Origin: an uncultured Brevibacterium sp.
Lineage (GTDB): Bacteria; Actinomycetota; Actinomycetes; Actinomycetales; Brevibacteriaceae
Direction: 5' to 3'
Assembly: GCA_902489215.1 (NCBI GenBank)
Contig: CABTZE010000003.1
Coordinates: forward strand, 1-34,808
Length of the DNA stretch: 34,808 nucleotides
The notes under the pieces are model-generated. The model saw only the letters and a list, made by a program, of their open reading frames with translations. It searched no databases and was not told where the DNA came from. A program made the translations under genes and the position numbers. This document shows, piece by piece, positions 1 to 7,846 of the stretch (within the stretch, counting starts at the first letter, position 1; every line of letters begins with the position of its first letter).

Positions 1-1
1 A

Positions 2-1603
2 AGCCCCACCGACGACATCCGCCACCGCCGCCGCGTCAGGGTGATCGCCACCGTACTGTTCTTCGCAGTGGTCGGAGGGTCGTTCGCCTACAGCGTCTAC
101 ATCACCGCACACAACCCCACCAGCGCCTACTTCTACACGCTGTCACGCGTGTGGGAACTGGGAGTCGGCGGCCTCCTCGCGGTGTACCTGGGCGATCCCG
201 TGCGCTTCCCCCGCACGCGCAAATGGCTGGCTCTGGTCGGCACACTCACCATCATCACGTGTGCCTTCGTGTACTCCGGTGACATCCCATTCCCCGGCCT
301 GACTGCACTCGTCCCGGTCGCTGCAACCGCCGCCGTCATCACCGCCGGCCACACCACCGGCTGGGGATCCCCACAGCGGATCTTCGAACTGTGGCCCGTA
401 CAGAGAATCGGCGACTGGTCGTACTCCATGTACCTGTGGCACTTCCCGATCATCGTGTTCTTCGAAGCGCTCGCCGGACGCAAAGCCACCGTGCTCGAAG
501 CCATCATCATCGTGCTGGCCTCCATCCTCATTGCAGGATTCAGCTTCTACCTGTTCGAAAAGCCGATCCTGCACTCACCGACCATGCGCCGCTCATCACC
601 CCTGACCCTGTCCGGGGCGCTCATCGCAGTCACCGCCGCAGTCGGTATCGGCACCGTGCCGCACGCGCTGGTGAAAATGGACGAGGCGAAAGCAGCCGCC
701 GCTGAAGCTCAGGTATTTGCCCCACCAGAACTCAACACGGCTGGGGAATTCGGGCCTGGCTTCCGGTCCCTGCGGACCACCATGTACGAACCGCGCTACC
801 AAAACCAGCCCCTCAAACCGGGCCTGGGCTCGATCAGCGAAAACTATCCCACGTTCGCAGGGTGCGGTGACGTACCTGCCCTTGGCACCTCGTCAGATAC
901 CCCGCCGTGTGTCACAGGGGATAAGAACGGGACCAAAACCCTCGTCGTGGCTGGGGACTCCCATGCTGCGCAGTGGGTGCCGGCATTCGAAGAAGCGTTG
1001 GGCCGCGACGGGTGGAAGATCGTCGTCATCGCACGCGAAAACTGCCCGCTCAACCCCGAACCGCGTGCTTTCGAAGAGAGACGGAACGGCTTCGTGTGCT
1101 CGCAGGCTGTGCCTGACATGCTCACCAGCATTGAACAGCAGAAACCCGATGCGGTTGTCATCACCAACCGCCGCTACGATGACTTCGCCGGCGGGCAGTC
1201 AGCCGCCAAGCGCGGTTACGACGCGGTTTTCAAACAGCTGAAAGACAAACTGGACGGCGCGAAGATCATCGCACTCGGTGATTCACCTGAAGTCCCAGAC
1301 GAAGAGAACATGGCTGACTGCGTGGCTGCCGCAGGTGATGACACCAGCACATGCGACTTCCCAAGGCCTGGACTGGCAGAAGAGAAATCCAATAAGCCGT
1401 TGCGGGCAGCAGCAGAGGCCGTAGGGGACGGGGTTGACTATGCCGACACCCTTGATGCTTTCTGCACTGAACGCACCTGTCCGGCCGTTATCGGATCACG
1501 CGCCGTCTACCGCGACTCCAACCACATCACCGTCGAATACTCGAAAACACTCGGTACCTACATCACCCGGGACATCGTCCCGTTGATCACACCTGACGAA
1601 TAA
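2..1603 (+). CDS. Acyltransferase-3 / SGNH O-acyltransferase (5' end outside window)
   Basis: This is the C-terminal part of a membrane O-acyltransferase that likely acylates (often acetylates) a cell-surface glycan. The reading frame is open to the left edge, so the GTG at 41 is internal and the N-terminal acyltransferase helices are missing. Visible are several TM helices, including segments matching the complete homologue at 9438 (FYTLSRVWELGVGGLLAV; IGDWSYSMYLWHFPIIVFFE). A hydrophobic helix near 600-670 leads to an extracytoplasmic SGNH hydrolase-like domain. Its nucleophile block GDSH lies at 953-964 and the Asp/His block (DSNH) about 1515-1526. Known family architecture: the membrane part passes an acyl group across the membrane and the SGNH domain places it on the glycan. 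The acceptor is inferred from the surrounding glycan locus. Both SGNH blocks look intact. No clear terminator follows the stop. Confidence 0.9.
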   Translation, partial: SPTDDIRHRRRVRVIATVLFFAVVGGSFAYSVYITAHNPTSAYFYTLSRVWELGVGGLLAVYLGDPVRFPRTRKWLALVGTLTIITCAFVYSGDIPFPGLTALVPVAATAAVITAGHTTGWGSPQRIFELWPVQRIGDWSYSMYLWHFPIIVFFEALAGRKATVLEAIIIVLASILIAGFSFYLFEKPILHSPTMRRSSPLTLSGALIAVTAAVGIGTVPHALVKMDEAKAAAAEAQVFAPPELNTAGEFGPGFRSLRTTMYEPRYQNQPLKPGLGSISENYPTFAGCGDVPALGTSSDTPPCVTGDKNGTKTLVVAGDSHAAQWVPAFEEALGRDGWKIVVIARENCPLNPEPRAFEERRNGFVCSQAVPDMLTSIEQQKPDAVVITNRRYDDFAGGQSAAKRGYDAVFKQLKDKLDGAKIIALGDSPEVPDEENMADCVAAAGDDTSTCDFPRPGLAEEKSNKPLRAAAEAVGDGVDYADTLDAFCTERTCPAVIGSRAVYRDSNHITVEYSKTLGTYITRDIVPLITPDE

Positions 1604-1654
1604 TCGCGTTTTTGGACAGCTGCCCTCACAGTGGGCGGCTACCATTGCAGTGCA

Positions 1655-1660
1655 TACAGT
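1655..1660 (+). promoter_or_regulatory. Possible -10 box before the GT2 gene
   Basis: A TACAGT hexamer lies 12 nt upstream of the GTG at 1673. No convincing -35 is visible at 16-18 bp. If real, the 5' UTR would be only about 5 nt and the upstream GTG at 1631 could not be the start. Confidence 0.3.
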
Positions 1661-1672
1661 CCCGTCGAACCT

Positions 1673-2632
1673 GTGAAGCTGAGAGTGCAAGAGAACCCCC
1701 CCTTCGGCTCGCGCCGCATTGCCGCCATCGTCCCCTGCCACAACGAAGAACTGACCGTCGGCAAGGTCGTCTCTGACCTGCGTACCGCCCTGCCTGGCGC
1801 CGAGGTCTACGTCTACGCCAACAACTGCTCCGACAACACAGCCGAAGTCGCACGGGAAGCAGGCGCAATCGTGCGCTTTGAAAACCGCCCGGGCAAGGGC
1901 AACGTCATCCGGCGGGCTTTCGCGGACGTCGACGCGGACATCTACCTGATCATCGACGGTGACGACACCTACGAAGCCGCCGACGCCCCCGGCATGGTGC
2001 AGACCATGATCGACGGCAACTACGACCACGTGCTCGGCGTGCGCACTCCCGCTGACTCATCGGCGTACCGGCCAGGCCACGAAAGCGGCAACCGTGCATT
2101 CAACGTGCTGACCAGCTGGATGTTCCGCGACAACGTCACCGACATGCTGTCCGGATTCCGCGTGTTCTCACGCAGATTCGTCAAATCCTTCCCCGCGGTC
2201 AGCCGCCACTTTGAAATCGAAACCGAACTCACGGTGCACACCATGTCGCTGCGGCTGCCCAACACTGAATACCCCGTGGGCTTCCGCGACCGCCCCGAAG
2301 GCAGCTTCTCAAAACTGTCCACCTTCAAAGACGGCTTCAGGATCCTGTGGCTCATCACCCAGCTGACAGCCCACGAAAGGCCGCGCCTGTTCTACGGCGG
2401 ACTGACAGCGCTGTTCGCACTCATTTCGCTGCTCCTGGGAATCCCCGTGGTGTGGGAGTTCTTCCAAACTGGCTACGTACCCCGCCTGCCCACCGCGCTG
2501 CTGTCAGCCGGCTGCATGATCCTTGCGTTCCTCATGGGCTCCGTGGGAATCATCATGGACGGCGTGCGTCGCGCTCGCCGCGAAACCTCACGCCTGCACT
2601 ACTTGGCTCTGCCGGCACCTGGAAATGAGTGA
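1673..2632 (+). CDS. Membrane-anchored GT2 glycosyltransferase (polyprenyl-phosphate sugar synthase-like, GtrB/DPM1 type)
   Basis: A GT-A fold family 2 enzyme expected to transfer a sugar from a nucleotide donor to a polyprenyl phosphate on the cytoplasmic face. The N-terminus has the usual first strand (IAAIVPCHNEE), followed by a metal-binding acidic block IDGDD around nt 1953-1967. Two TM helices close the protein (LFYGGLTALFALISLLLGI and LLSAGCMILAFLMGSVGII), as in GtrB/CsbB-type enzymes. The next gene is a GtrA-like flippase overlapping by 8 bp (ATGAGTGA), the standard pairing in three-component glycosylation systems. The start is uncertain: GTG at 1631, 1673 or 1685 are all in frame and none has a clear Shine-Dalgarno. 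I chose 1673 because it gives a family-like short N-terminus and follows a possible -10 box. The sugar is unknown. Confidence 0.85.
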   Translation: MKLRVQENPPFGSRRIAAIVPCHNEELTVGKVVSDLRTALPGAEVYVYANNCSDNTAEVAREAGAIVRFENRPGKGNVIRRAFADVDADIYLIIDGDDTYEAADAPGMVQTMIDGNYDHVLGVRTPADSSAYRPGHESGNRAFNVLTSWMFRDNVTDMLSGFRVFSRRFVKSFPAVSRHFEIETELTVHTMSLRLPNTEYPVGFRDRPEGSFSKLSTFKDGFRILWLITQLTAHERPRLFYGGLTALFALISLLLGIPVVWEFFQTGYVPRLPTALLSAGCMILAFLMGSVGIIMDGVRRARRETSRLHYLALPAPGNE

Positions 2633-3092
2633 GAGCCGGCGCAGCTCGCTGATAAAAGAGGCGCTGCAGTTCCTGACCGTCGGCGGTGTCAGCTACATCG
2701 TCGACGTTGGGCTGTCCAACCTTCTGGTGTACGGCCTGTGGGTGGTGCCCGCACTGCTGCACGACGGCCCGATCAAAGCGAAGATCATTTCGACCATCGC
2801 ATCGGTCATCGTCGCCTGGATGGGCAACAAACTGTGGACCTACGGTGATCGGGAAACTGGTTCGAACCTGCGCGGTTTTGTGCTGTTCGTCCTGGTCAAT
2901 GGAGCAGGCATGATCATCACCGTGCTGCCCCTCGCCTTTACCTGGTACGTGCTCGGCCTGCGCGGGCCAATCGCCTACAACATCTCAACGAACATCGTCG
3001 GCATCGCCCTGGCCATGGCGTTCCGCTTCTACGCCTACCGGACCTGGGTTTTTCGCGACACCCGTGAGGTTGTCGACGAGTCTGCGTCCTGA
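2625..3092 (+). CDS. GtrA-like membrane protein (putative lipid-linked sugar flippase)
   Basis: A 155-residue protein with four predicted TM helices and the GtrA family pattern: an N-terminal FLTVGGVSYIVDVGLSNLL segment, a second helix with a VIVAWMGNKLWTYGDR loop, and a C-terminal FRFYAYRTWVF ending. GtrA proteins are thought to flip polyprenyl-phosphate-linked sugars from the inner to the outer leaflet. The ATG at 2625 overlaps the stop of the upstream GT2 gene by 8 bp, so translation is probably coupled. The frame is open further upstream to 2523, but that stretch lies inside the GT2 gene and is not GtrA-like. The last 108 bp are shared with the 3' end of the opposite-strand gene at 2985-5276. 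Confidence 0.88.
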   Translation: MSESRRSSLIKEALQFLTVGGVSYIVDVGLSNLLVYGLWVVPALLHDGPIKAKIISTIASVIVAWMGNKLWTYGDRETGSNLRGFVLFVLVNGAGMIITVLPLAFTWYVLGLRGPIAYNISTNIVGIALAMAFRFYAYRTWVFRDTREVVDESAS

Positions 3093-5276
3093 CCGGTACA
3101 CGCTGACCACCTGCTTGGGAGCGTGCGCTCGCAGCTCTGCACGCAGGGTCGGCCACGACTGAATTGAATCGCGGGTCTTCCGGCCGTCGAGTTCGTAGTT
3201 CTCCGACCGGCGAGCCAGGCATGCCAGCTGCTGGGCGAGTTCGTCACTGGGTTTCTGGAAGTAGTTCTCTTCAAGCCATTCGGGGTCAGGGTGACGGAAC
3301 CTGCCCGCAGCAAGATCATCGAAGCTGCCGATGAGGTTCGAACCGACGAAAACCTCGTTGAGCAGGTCCCGGCTGACACCGAAGTCGCCGATGATGAAAG
3401 TGCGCAGGCCCCGATCGAGGGATTCCAGGGCTGCGGTTGAGGACACCGTGACGAGTGCTGCGCCGTCTGTGAGGAAATCGGCCATGGGTCCGACCTCAAC
3501 CTGCAGGTCATCCGGTCCAACAGCGCCTTCGGCAATGAGCTCCGACAGGATCTCAATGTAGGTGTGCTGTTCGTGGTGGGTTTCGTGTTCACCGGGACGG
3601 CTGCGGACCTTGATGATGACGGGAACATCGAGCTGCTTACCGGCACGCGCAAGCTCCAGCAGAAGAGAGCGGCGCTGACTGCGCTCTTCGGGAACCTTCG
3701 CCTGCGGGGCAAACACAATACGGTTCGGCGGAGTGCTGTCAGCAAACTGCGGCTGCGGAGCACCCACGGACTTCAACATGGGCAGGCGTCCCACCCACAC
3801 ATCGACCGGCAGGCCCAAACGCCGGTTGACCTCGCGGTACAGGCGGCGCTCGTGTTCAGAATGGGCGATAAAAGCATCCCCGCGTCGGCGGTAGCGCTGT
3901 CCCTTGACGGTCGCCGGCAGACCCACACCGGGAAGGCCGGACACCAAACCGGGCCGGCGCGGCAGGCGAGCGGCAGTCGAATACACCGTCTGGACGACGG
4001 GGCCCGTGGCAGCCGCCAGCACCACGTCCGGGCTGACAGCCGACAGTTCACCCTCCAGACGAGACACGGGAATCACGGGAACTTCGGCCTCTGCCCTCGA
4101 GGTTCCGGCAACAGCGTTGGCAATCTGCTCACCCGTGGGCTGAATGGGGGATTCGACAATCCACAGGTCCGTCTCAAAACTGTCATCGAAGCCGTCGAGC
4201 ATCGCGGCCGCCCACTTAAGGTACGACTCGCTGTCGCAGACAGCGACAAGCCGGTGGCGCCTCGTGCGCTGAGAATCAAGCATGCGACCAGGTGAGAGAG
4301 CAGACTGTGCGTTGAGTTCACGGCGCAGGGAGTCCGGGGCAGACGTTTCCCACCAGGCGCGCGGAATTTCCGTGATGTGGATTTCGGGAGAGTCCATGAC
4401 CAGAGGCAGAGTCTGCACAGCCGTTGACGGCAGCGAATACACCGGGGTGTTCGCAGGGAACGGCGCCAAGCGCAATTCGAGCGGCGTGCCGGATTCCACC
4501 ACTGTGATGCCGGGCAGGGAATCGAGAACAGCGAGTTCGTCAGCCGTCTGACGACGGTGGGCAAAGAACAGGGCAGGCTGCTGTGCGCCGATTTCGGCGG
4601 CCCAGTCAATGAGCGCCTGCTGGTTGATAAGCCCATCTGCGGCAAGAGCGGTACCCACAATGACCGCGCGGTCTGTGGGAGTGTCAGGCGCCGTGGCCTC
4701 CAAACACGTGCGCACCTGCTCGAAGGAATGGCGGATGAGCTTCCCGCCGGCTGCCGTAAAGCGCTGCGGCAGGGATTTATCGGGAGTGAGCGCGCTGAAC
4801 CACGAAAGCCGCCCCAACTTGAGCGCGCTGCGCAGCACTGCGGCAGCGGCATGGCCGAGAGCTGTGCGCCGGACTGTCGGCTTGACGCGGGCGCGAACGA
4901 GCGCCTGACGGGTGGGGCTGAGAATCAGGCGAATAGCGCGCACCGTGGCAAAGCCGTCATCGAGAATCGTGATGTGGGGAAGCGCCCCCGGGCGAACTGC
5001 GCATTCGGCCAACAGTCGCTGGATCCTGCCCGACAGCGGGTCGCCCACAAGCAGGTGGTCAGCCTGTGCGGTCTGCCCGGGAGAGGGGAAACCCGACTGC
5101 AGAAGGCAGTCATCCGGCAGCAGTCCCTCCGGCAGGTTGCCGGCGAAAGCCGCCAGCGAGGGGCTGTCTTCGCGTATGCAGACCACCACGTCATTTCTGT
5201 GCTGAACAGCGTGCAGAGCCTCTAACCCTGACAACAGCTGCAGAGGTGATTCAGCCAGAATGTACGTACCTGCCAC
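2985..5276 (-). CDS. Two-domain putative glycosyltransferase: sialyltransferase-like N-terminus plus DUF6716
   Basis: A 763-residue cytoplasmic protein with no TM helix or signal peptide. Residues 1 to about 330 resemble bacterial sialyltransferases of the GT52/polysialyltransferase type. They start with the characteristic AESPLQLLSGLEA strand and helix, carry LDDG at 105-108 (the D/E-D/E-G box), a possible HP-box position at H240-R241 (Arg instead of Pro), and SLPST at 281-285 (S/ST box). From about residue 343 a second GT-B-like domain begins (VAVCDSESYLKW) that I recognise as DUF6716. It contains GLPGVGLPATVKG near 448-459, a KVRSRPGEHETHHE segment near 556-569 and SST at 612-614. The GTG start at 5276 has a perfect AGGAGG 7 nt upstream. 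It lies in a nonulosonic-acid locus, so a CMP-sugar donor for the first domain is plausible but inferred. The 3' end overlaps gtrA by 108 bp, convergently. Confidence 0.8.
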   Translation of the reverse strand: MAGTYILAESPLQLLSGLEALHAVQHRNDVVVCIREDSPSLAAFAGNLPEGLLPDDCLLQSGFPSPGQTAQADHLLVGDPLSGRIQRLLAECAVRPGALPHITILDDGFATVRAIRLILSPTRQALVRARVKPTVRRTALGHAAAAVLRSALKLGRLSWFSALTPDKSLPQRFTAAGGKLIRHSFEQVRTCLEATAPDTPTDRAVIVGTALAADGLINQQALIDWAAEIGAQQPALFFAHRRQTADELAVLDSLPGITVVESGTPLELRLAPFPANTPVYSLPSTAVQTLPLVMDSPEIHITEIPRAWWETSAPDSLRRELNAQSALSPGRMLDSQRTRRHRLVAVCDSESYLKWAAAMLDGFDDSFETDLWIVESPIQPTGEQIANAVAGTSRAEAEVPVIPVSRLEGELSAVSPDVVLAAATGPVVQTVYSTAARLPRRPGLVSGLPGVGLPATVKGQRYRRRGDAFIAHSEHERRLYREVNRRLGLPVDVWVGRLPMLKSVGAPQPQFADSTPPNRIVFAPQAKVPEERSQRRSLLLELARAGKQLDVPVIIKVRSRPGEHETHHEQHTYIEILSELIAEGAVGPDDLQVEVGPMADFLTDGAALVTVSSTAALESLDRGLRTFIIGDFGVSRDLLNEVFVGSNLIGSFDDLAAGRFRHPDPEWLEENYFQKPSDELAQQLACLARRSENYELDGRKTRDSIQSWPTLRAELRAHAPKQVVSVYRSGRRLVDNLTGVAKNPGPVGVEAERHGQGDADDVR

Positions 5277-5384
5277 GCAGTATCCTCCTAGGTGTGCGGC
5301 CCGGCGCAGACTGTGAGAGCACCGGGAAGCGCTGTGAGATTATGGGCCCAGCGTGAATCAAACAGATGACCGGAAGGTAAACAC

Positions 5385-6347
5385 ATGGCAGTGATGGTGA
5401 CCGGCGGTGCCGGCTACATCGGTTCGCACGTAGTACGCCTGCTGCAGCAGCGCGGCGATGACGTGGTCATCATCGACGACATGTCCAACGGTGTGCGCTC
5501 GCGTGTCGAAGGGCTCCCGATTGTCGAAGTTGACCTTGCATCCTCGCAGGCGCCCGAGGTGCTGCGCGGAGTTTTTGCCGAGTACCGCGTTGACTCCGTC
5601 ATCCACTTTGCTGCGAAGAAGCAAGTGGGTGAATCCGTTGAGCGCCCACTGTGGTACTACCAGCAGAACGTGGGAGGACTCACCAACCTTCTGCAGGCCA
5701 TGGAAGACGCCCGCATTGAAACGCTCGTTTTTTCGTCATCGGCCGCTGTCTACGGCATGCCCGATGTCGACATGGTGCGCGAAACAACCGACTGCCACCC
5801 CATCAATCCTTACGGCCACACGAAGCTGATCGGCGAATGGCTCATTGATGCCCAAATGGCTGCCGGTCGCCTGTCTGCCGTGAAGCTGCGCTACTTCAAT
5901 GTGGCCGGCGCCGGATGGCCCGACCTTGCCGACACCGCGGTCATGAACCTCATCCCGATTGTGCTCAACCGCTTTGACCAGGGGCAGCAGCCGGTTGTCT
6001 TCGGTGATGACTACAGCACCCCCGACGGCACGTGCATCCGCGACTACATTCACGTGGCCGACCTTGCGGAAGCTCATATCTCCGCGCTCGATTACCTTAA
6101 GGGCGGCAACATCCGCGGAACCTCGTTCAATGTGGGAACGGGGACGGGTGCTTCTGTCCTCGAAGTCATCGACGCTGTCGGCAAGGCACTCGGAGAAGAG
6201 CTTGAACCCATCATGGCCGACCGTCGTGCCGGCGACCCGCCACAGCTTATTGCCGACCCGGCGGCCATCAACGCCGACCTGGCGTGGAAAGCGCAGTTCA
6301 CCCTGGATGACATTGCCCGCAGCGCGGTGGAAAGCCGCGGTCGTTGA
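5385..6347 (+). CDS. galE: UDP-glucose 4-epimerase family protein
   Basis: A 320-residue extended short-chain dehydrogenase that interconverts UDP-Glc and UDP-Gal (or the N-acetyl forms) with bound NAD. The N-terminal Rossmann motif is TGGAGYIGSH, the catalytic serine region is SSSAAVYG, and the active-site YGHTK supplies the Tyr-Lys pair. A GalE-like KLRYFNVAGA and a C-terminal RRAGDPPQLIAD segment are also present. The ATG has a GGAAGG ribosome-binding site about 7 nt upstream. The stop overlaps the TTG start of the following GT-C-like gene (TTGA), suggesting one transcript. Its place in a glycan locus suggests it supplies a galactose-type sugar for the polymer. Substrate preference (UDP-Glc versus UDP-GlcNAc) cannot be read from the sequence by eye. 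Confidence 0.92.
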   Translation: MAVMVTGGAGYIGSHVVRLLQQRGDDVVIIDDMSNGVRSRVEGLPIVEVDLASSQAPEVLRGVFAEYRVDSVIHFAAKKQVGESVERPLWYYQQNVGGLTNLLQAMEDARIETLVFSSSAAVYGMPDVDMVRETTDCHPINPYGHTKLIGEWLIDAQMAAGRLSAVKLRYFNVAGAGWPDLADTAVMNLIPIVLNRFDQGQQPVVFGDDYSTPDGTCIRDYIHVADLAEAHISALDYLKGGNIRGTSFNVGTGTGASVLEVIDAVGKALGEELEPIMADRRAGDPPQLIADPAAINADLAWKAQFTLDDIARSAVESRGR

Positions 6348-7774
6348 TCCCTGTCCGGCCCGACTCCACAGTCGAAGCGCCCCTCAACCGGCGACATCGT
6401 CTGATCCTGGCCGCATCTGCGGTCATCGGCGCACTGCTGGCGTGGCTGCTGTATGCGGCCATGGCTCCCGGAGGTTTCACCAAGGACACAGTTTTTCAGC
6501 TGGAGCAGGCCCAGCGGGTTCTTCCGCTCAACGACTGGCACCCCATCGCCATGACCTGGACGTGGCAGTGGCTCATAGACCTGACCGGAACCATCAACTC
6601 GATGCTCTTCCTGCAGGTGTGTGCTGCCTGGGTCTGTGCGGTGCTGACCTCCTACTACCTGCTGAAAGTCGCGCGGCGCGGATGGAGTGCCCTGGCCGGT
6701 CTGTTCATCCTCTTTCTGCCCAACACCGTTAACCTCGTCGGAGTTGTGTGGAAAGACACCCACCTGGGTTTGGCGCTGTACTTCGCGGTCATCCTCATGC
6801 TGCTTATACCGGTGGTGCCGAGGCTTCGCTGGGTATTCGCGGTGCTGGCTTTCGGAGCCTTGGTCTACGCCGGGCTGGTGCGGAAGAATTCCGCGGTTGC
6901 CGTCCTGCCGATCATTGCGGTCATGGCGGGGTGGCTATTGGTGCGTATGAAGAGCAAGAAGCCCGAGGGAGAAAAGCGCGTGCCGTCCAAGCGGCGCAAG
7001 CTGGCAACTGCGGTCGTGGCCGTTGTGGGCTTCGGCGTGGTGCTCACGGGCGTCGACACCGGTTTGAAAGCGGTGCTTAGGCCAACCGAGAACTCGCAGT
7101 ACACACAGGTGATGCTCGACGACCTCATCTTTGCCGTGCCACAGGCGGCCATTGACGACGCAGACGCCCCCGCGGCAGAAAAAACACGACTGGCACAGGC
7201 CAAAATCACGTGCGGCGACAAGAACAGCAAACGCCGCGAGGCCGGTCAACCGGAGATCATCTGGGACGGATACTGGGCCTGCTACGGCCAGGGAGCGGAA
7301 GGCGCCTACACAGAAATCGAAGACCCGGAAGCCGTCACCAGCATTTGGAAGCAGACGGTGCCGCAACACCTGAGCAACTACGCCGCATACCGGGTGCAGA
7401 CCACCACGAAATTCCTCTTCACATCGAAACTCGAGTTCGTCCGCGACCGCAACTTCGACTACCCCGCACAGTCGCAGGAACTGCGCTCATCCCTGCGCAC
7501 CTACGTTGTGGACTTCGGCGTGGCAACCCTCCCGTGGCTCTACTTGGGTGCAACGGCGCTCGGCCTATGCGCGGTGGGAATCGCTGTGGGTGCGAAGAAG
7601 AAACGCCGTTCGCTCGGCGCGCTGGCCATCTTCAGTTCTGCCGTTCTGTACCTCATGACCTACGTGCCCACCGCACCGGCGAATGACTACCGGTACGTTT
7701 TCTGGCCGTGGCTGGCCGCAATACTCGGCTGGCTCGTTCTGTGGGCTGAACACCAAAGGCGCCGCAGGATGTGA
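6344..7774 (+). CDS. Polytopic GT-C-like membrane protein, paralogue 1 of 3
   Basis: A 476-residue integral membrane protein with about ten hydrophobic helices. I do not recognise a characterised family with certainty; the layout resembles GT-C glycosyltransferases or DUF6020-type proteins. After TM1 an external loop carries D48 and Q52 (FTKDTVFQ) and DWHP at 64-67, a plausible metal/donor site as in GT-C enzymes. Further blocks are VWKDTH (135-140) and LVRKNSAVAVLPI (178-190). A later external loop contains two cysteines (KITCGD ... WACYGQG) that recur in both paralogues and may form a disulfide. The TTG start at 6344 overlaps the galE stop by 4 nt, so translation is probably coupled. Proposed role: transfer of a lipid-linked sugar to the surface polymer, acting with the GT2/GtrA pair; this is inference. 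Confidence 0.75.
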   Translation: MIPVRPDSTVEAPLNRRHRLILAASAVIGALLAWLLYAAMAPGGFTKDTVFQLEQAQRVLPLNDWHPIAMTWTWQWLIDLTGTINSMLFLQVCAAWVCAVLTSYYLLKVARRGWSALAGLFILFLPNTVNLVGVVWKDTHLGLALYFAVILMLLIPVVPRLRWVFAVLAFGALVYAGLVRKNSAVAVLPIIAVMAGWLLVRMKSKKPEGEKRVPSKRRKLATAVVAVVGFGVVLTGVDTGLKAVLRPTENSQYTQVMLDDLIFAVPQAAIDDADAPAAEKTRLAQAKITCGDKNSKRREAGQPEIIWDGYWACYGQGAEGAYTEIEDPEAVTSIWKQTVPQHLSNYAAYRVQTTTKFLFTSKLEFVRDRNFDYPAQSQELRSSLRTYVVDFGVATLPWLYLGATALGLCAVGIAVGAKKKRRSLGALAIFSSAVLYLMTYVPTAPANDYRYVFWPWLAAILGWLVLWAEHQRRRRM

Positions 7775-7834
7775 TGAGACAGCTCTCACACTAGCGGGCA
7801 ACCGGGAATTCACTGGTTTTGGAGGAACAGCCCG

Positions 7835-7840
7835 TACAGT
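7835..7840 (+). promoter_or_regulatory. -10 box, predicted leaderless start of GT-C paralogue 2
   Basis: TACAGT ends 6 nt before the GTG at 7847, which puts the expected transcription start at the start codon. The GGAGG at 7821-7825 is too far (about 21 nt) to serve this start. No good -35 is seen. Confidence 0.45.
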
Positions 7841-7846
7841 TCTCCT

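Noticed and set aside
3564..5225. Several 200+ codon plus-strand frames opposite the DUF6716-fusion gene
   Set aside because: They lack ribosome-binding sites and domains; the minus-strand gene has a perfect AGGAGG and sialyltransferase-like motifs.
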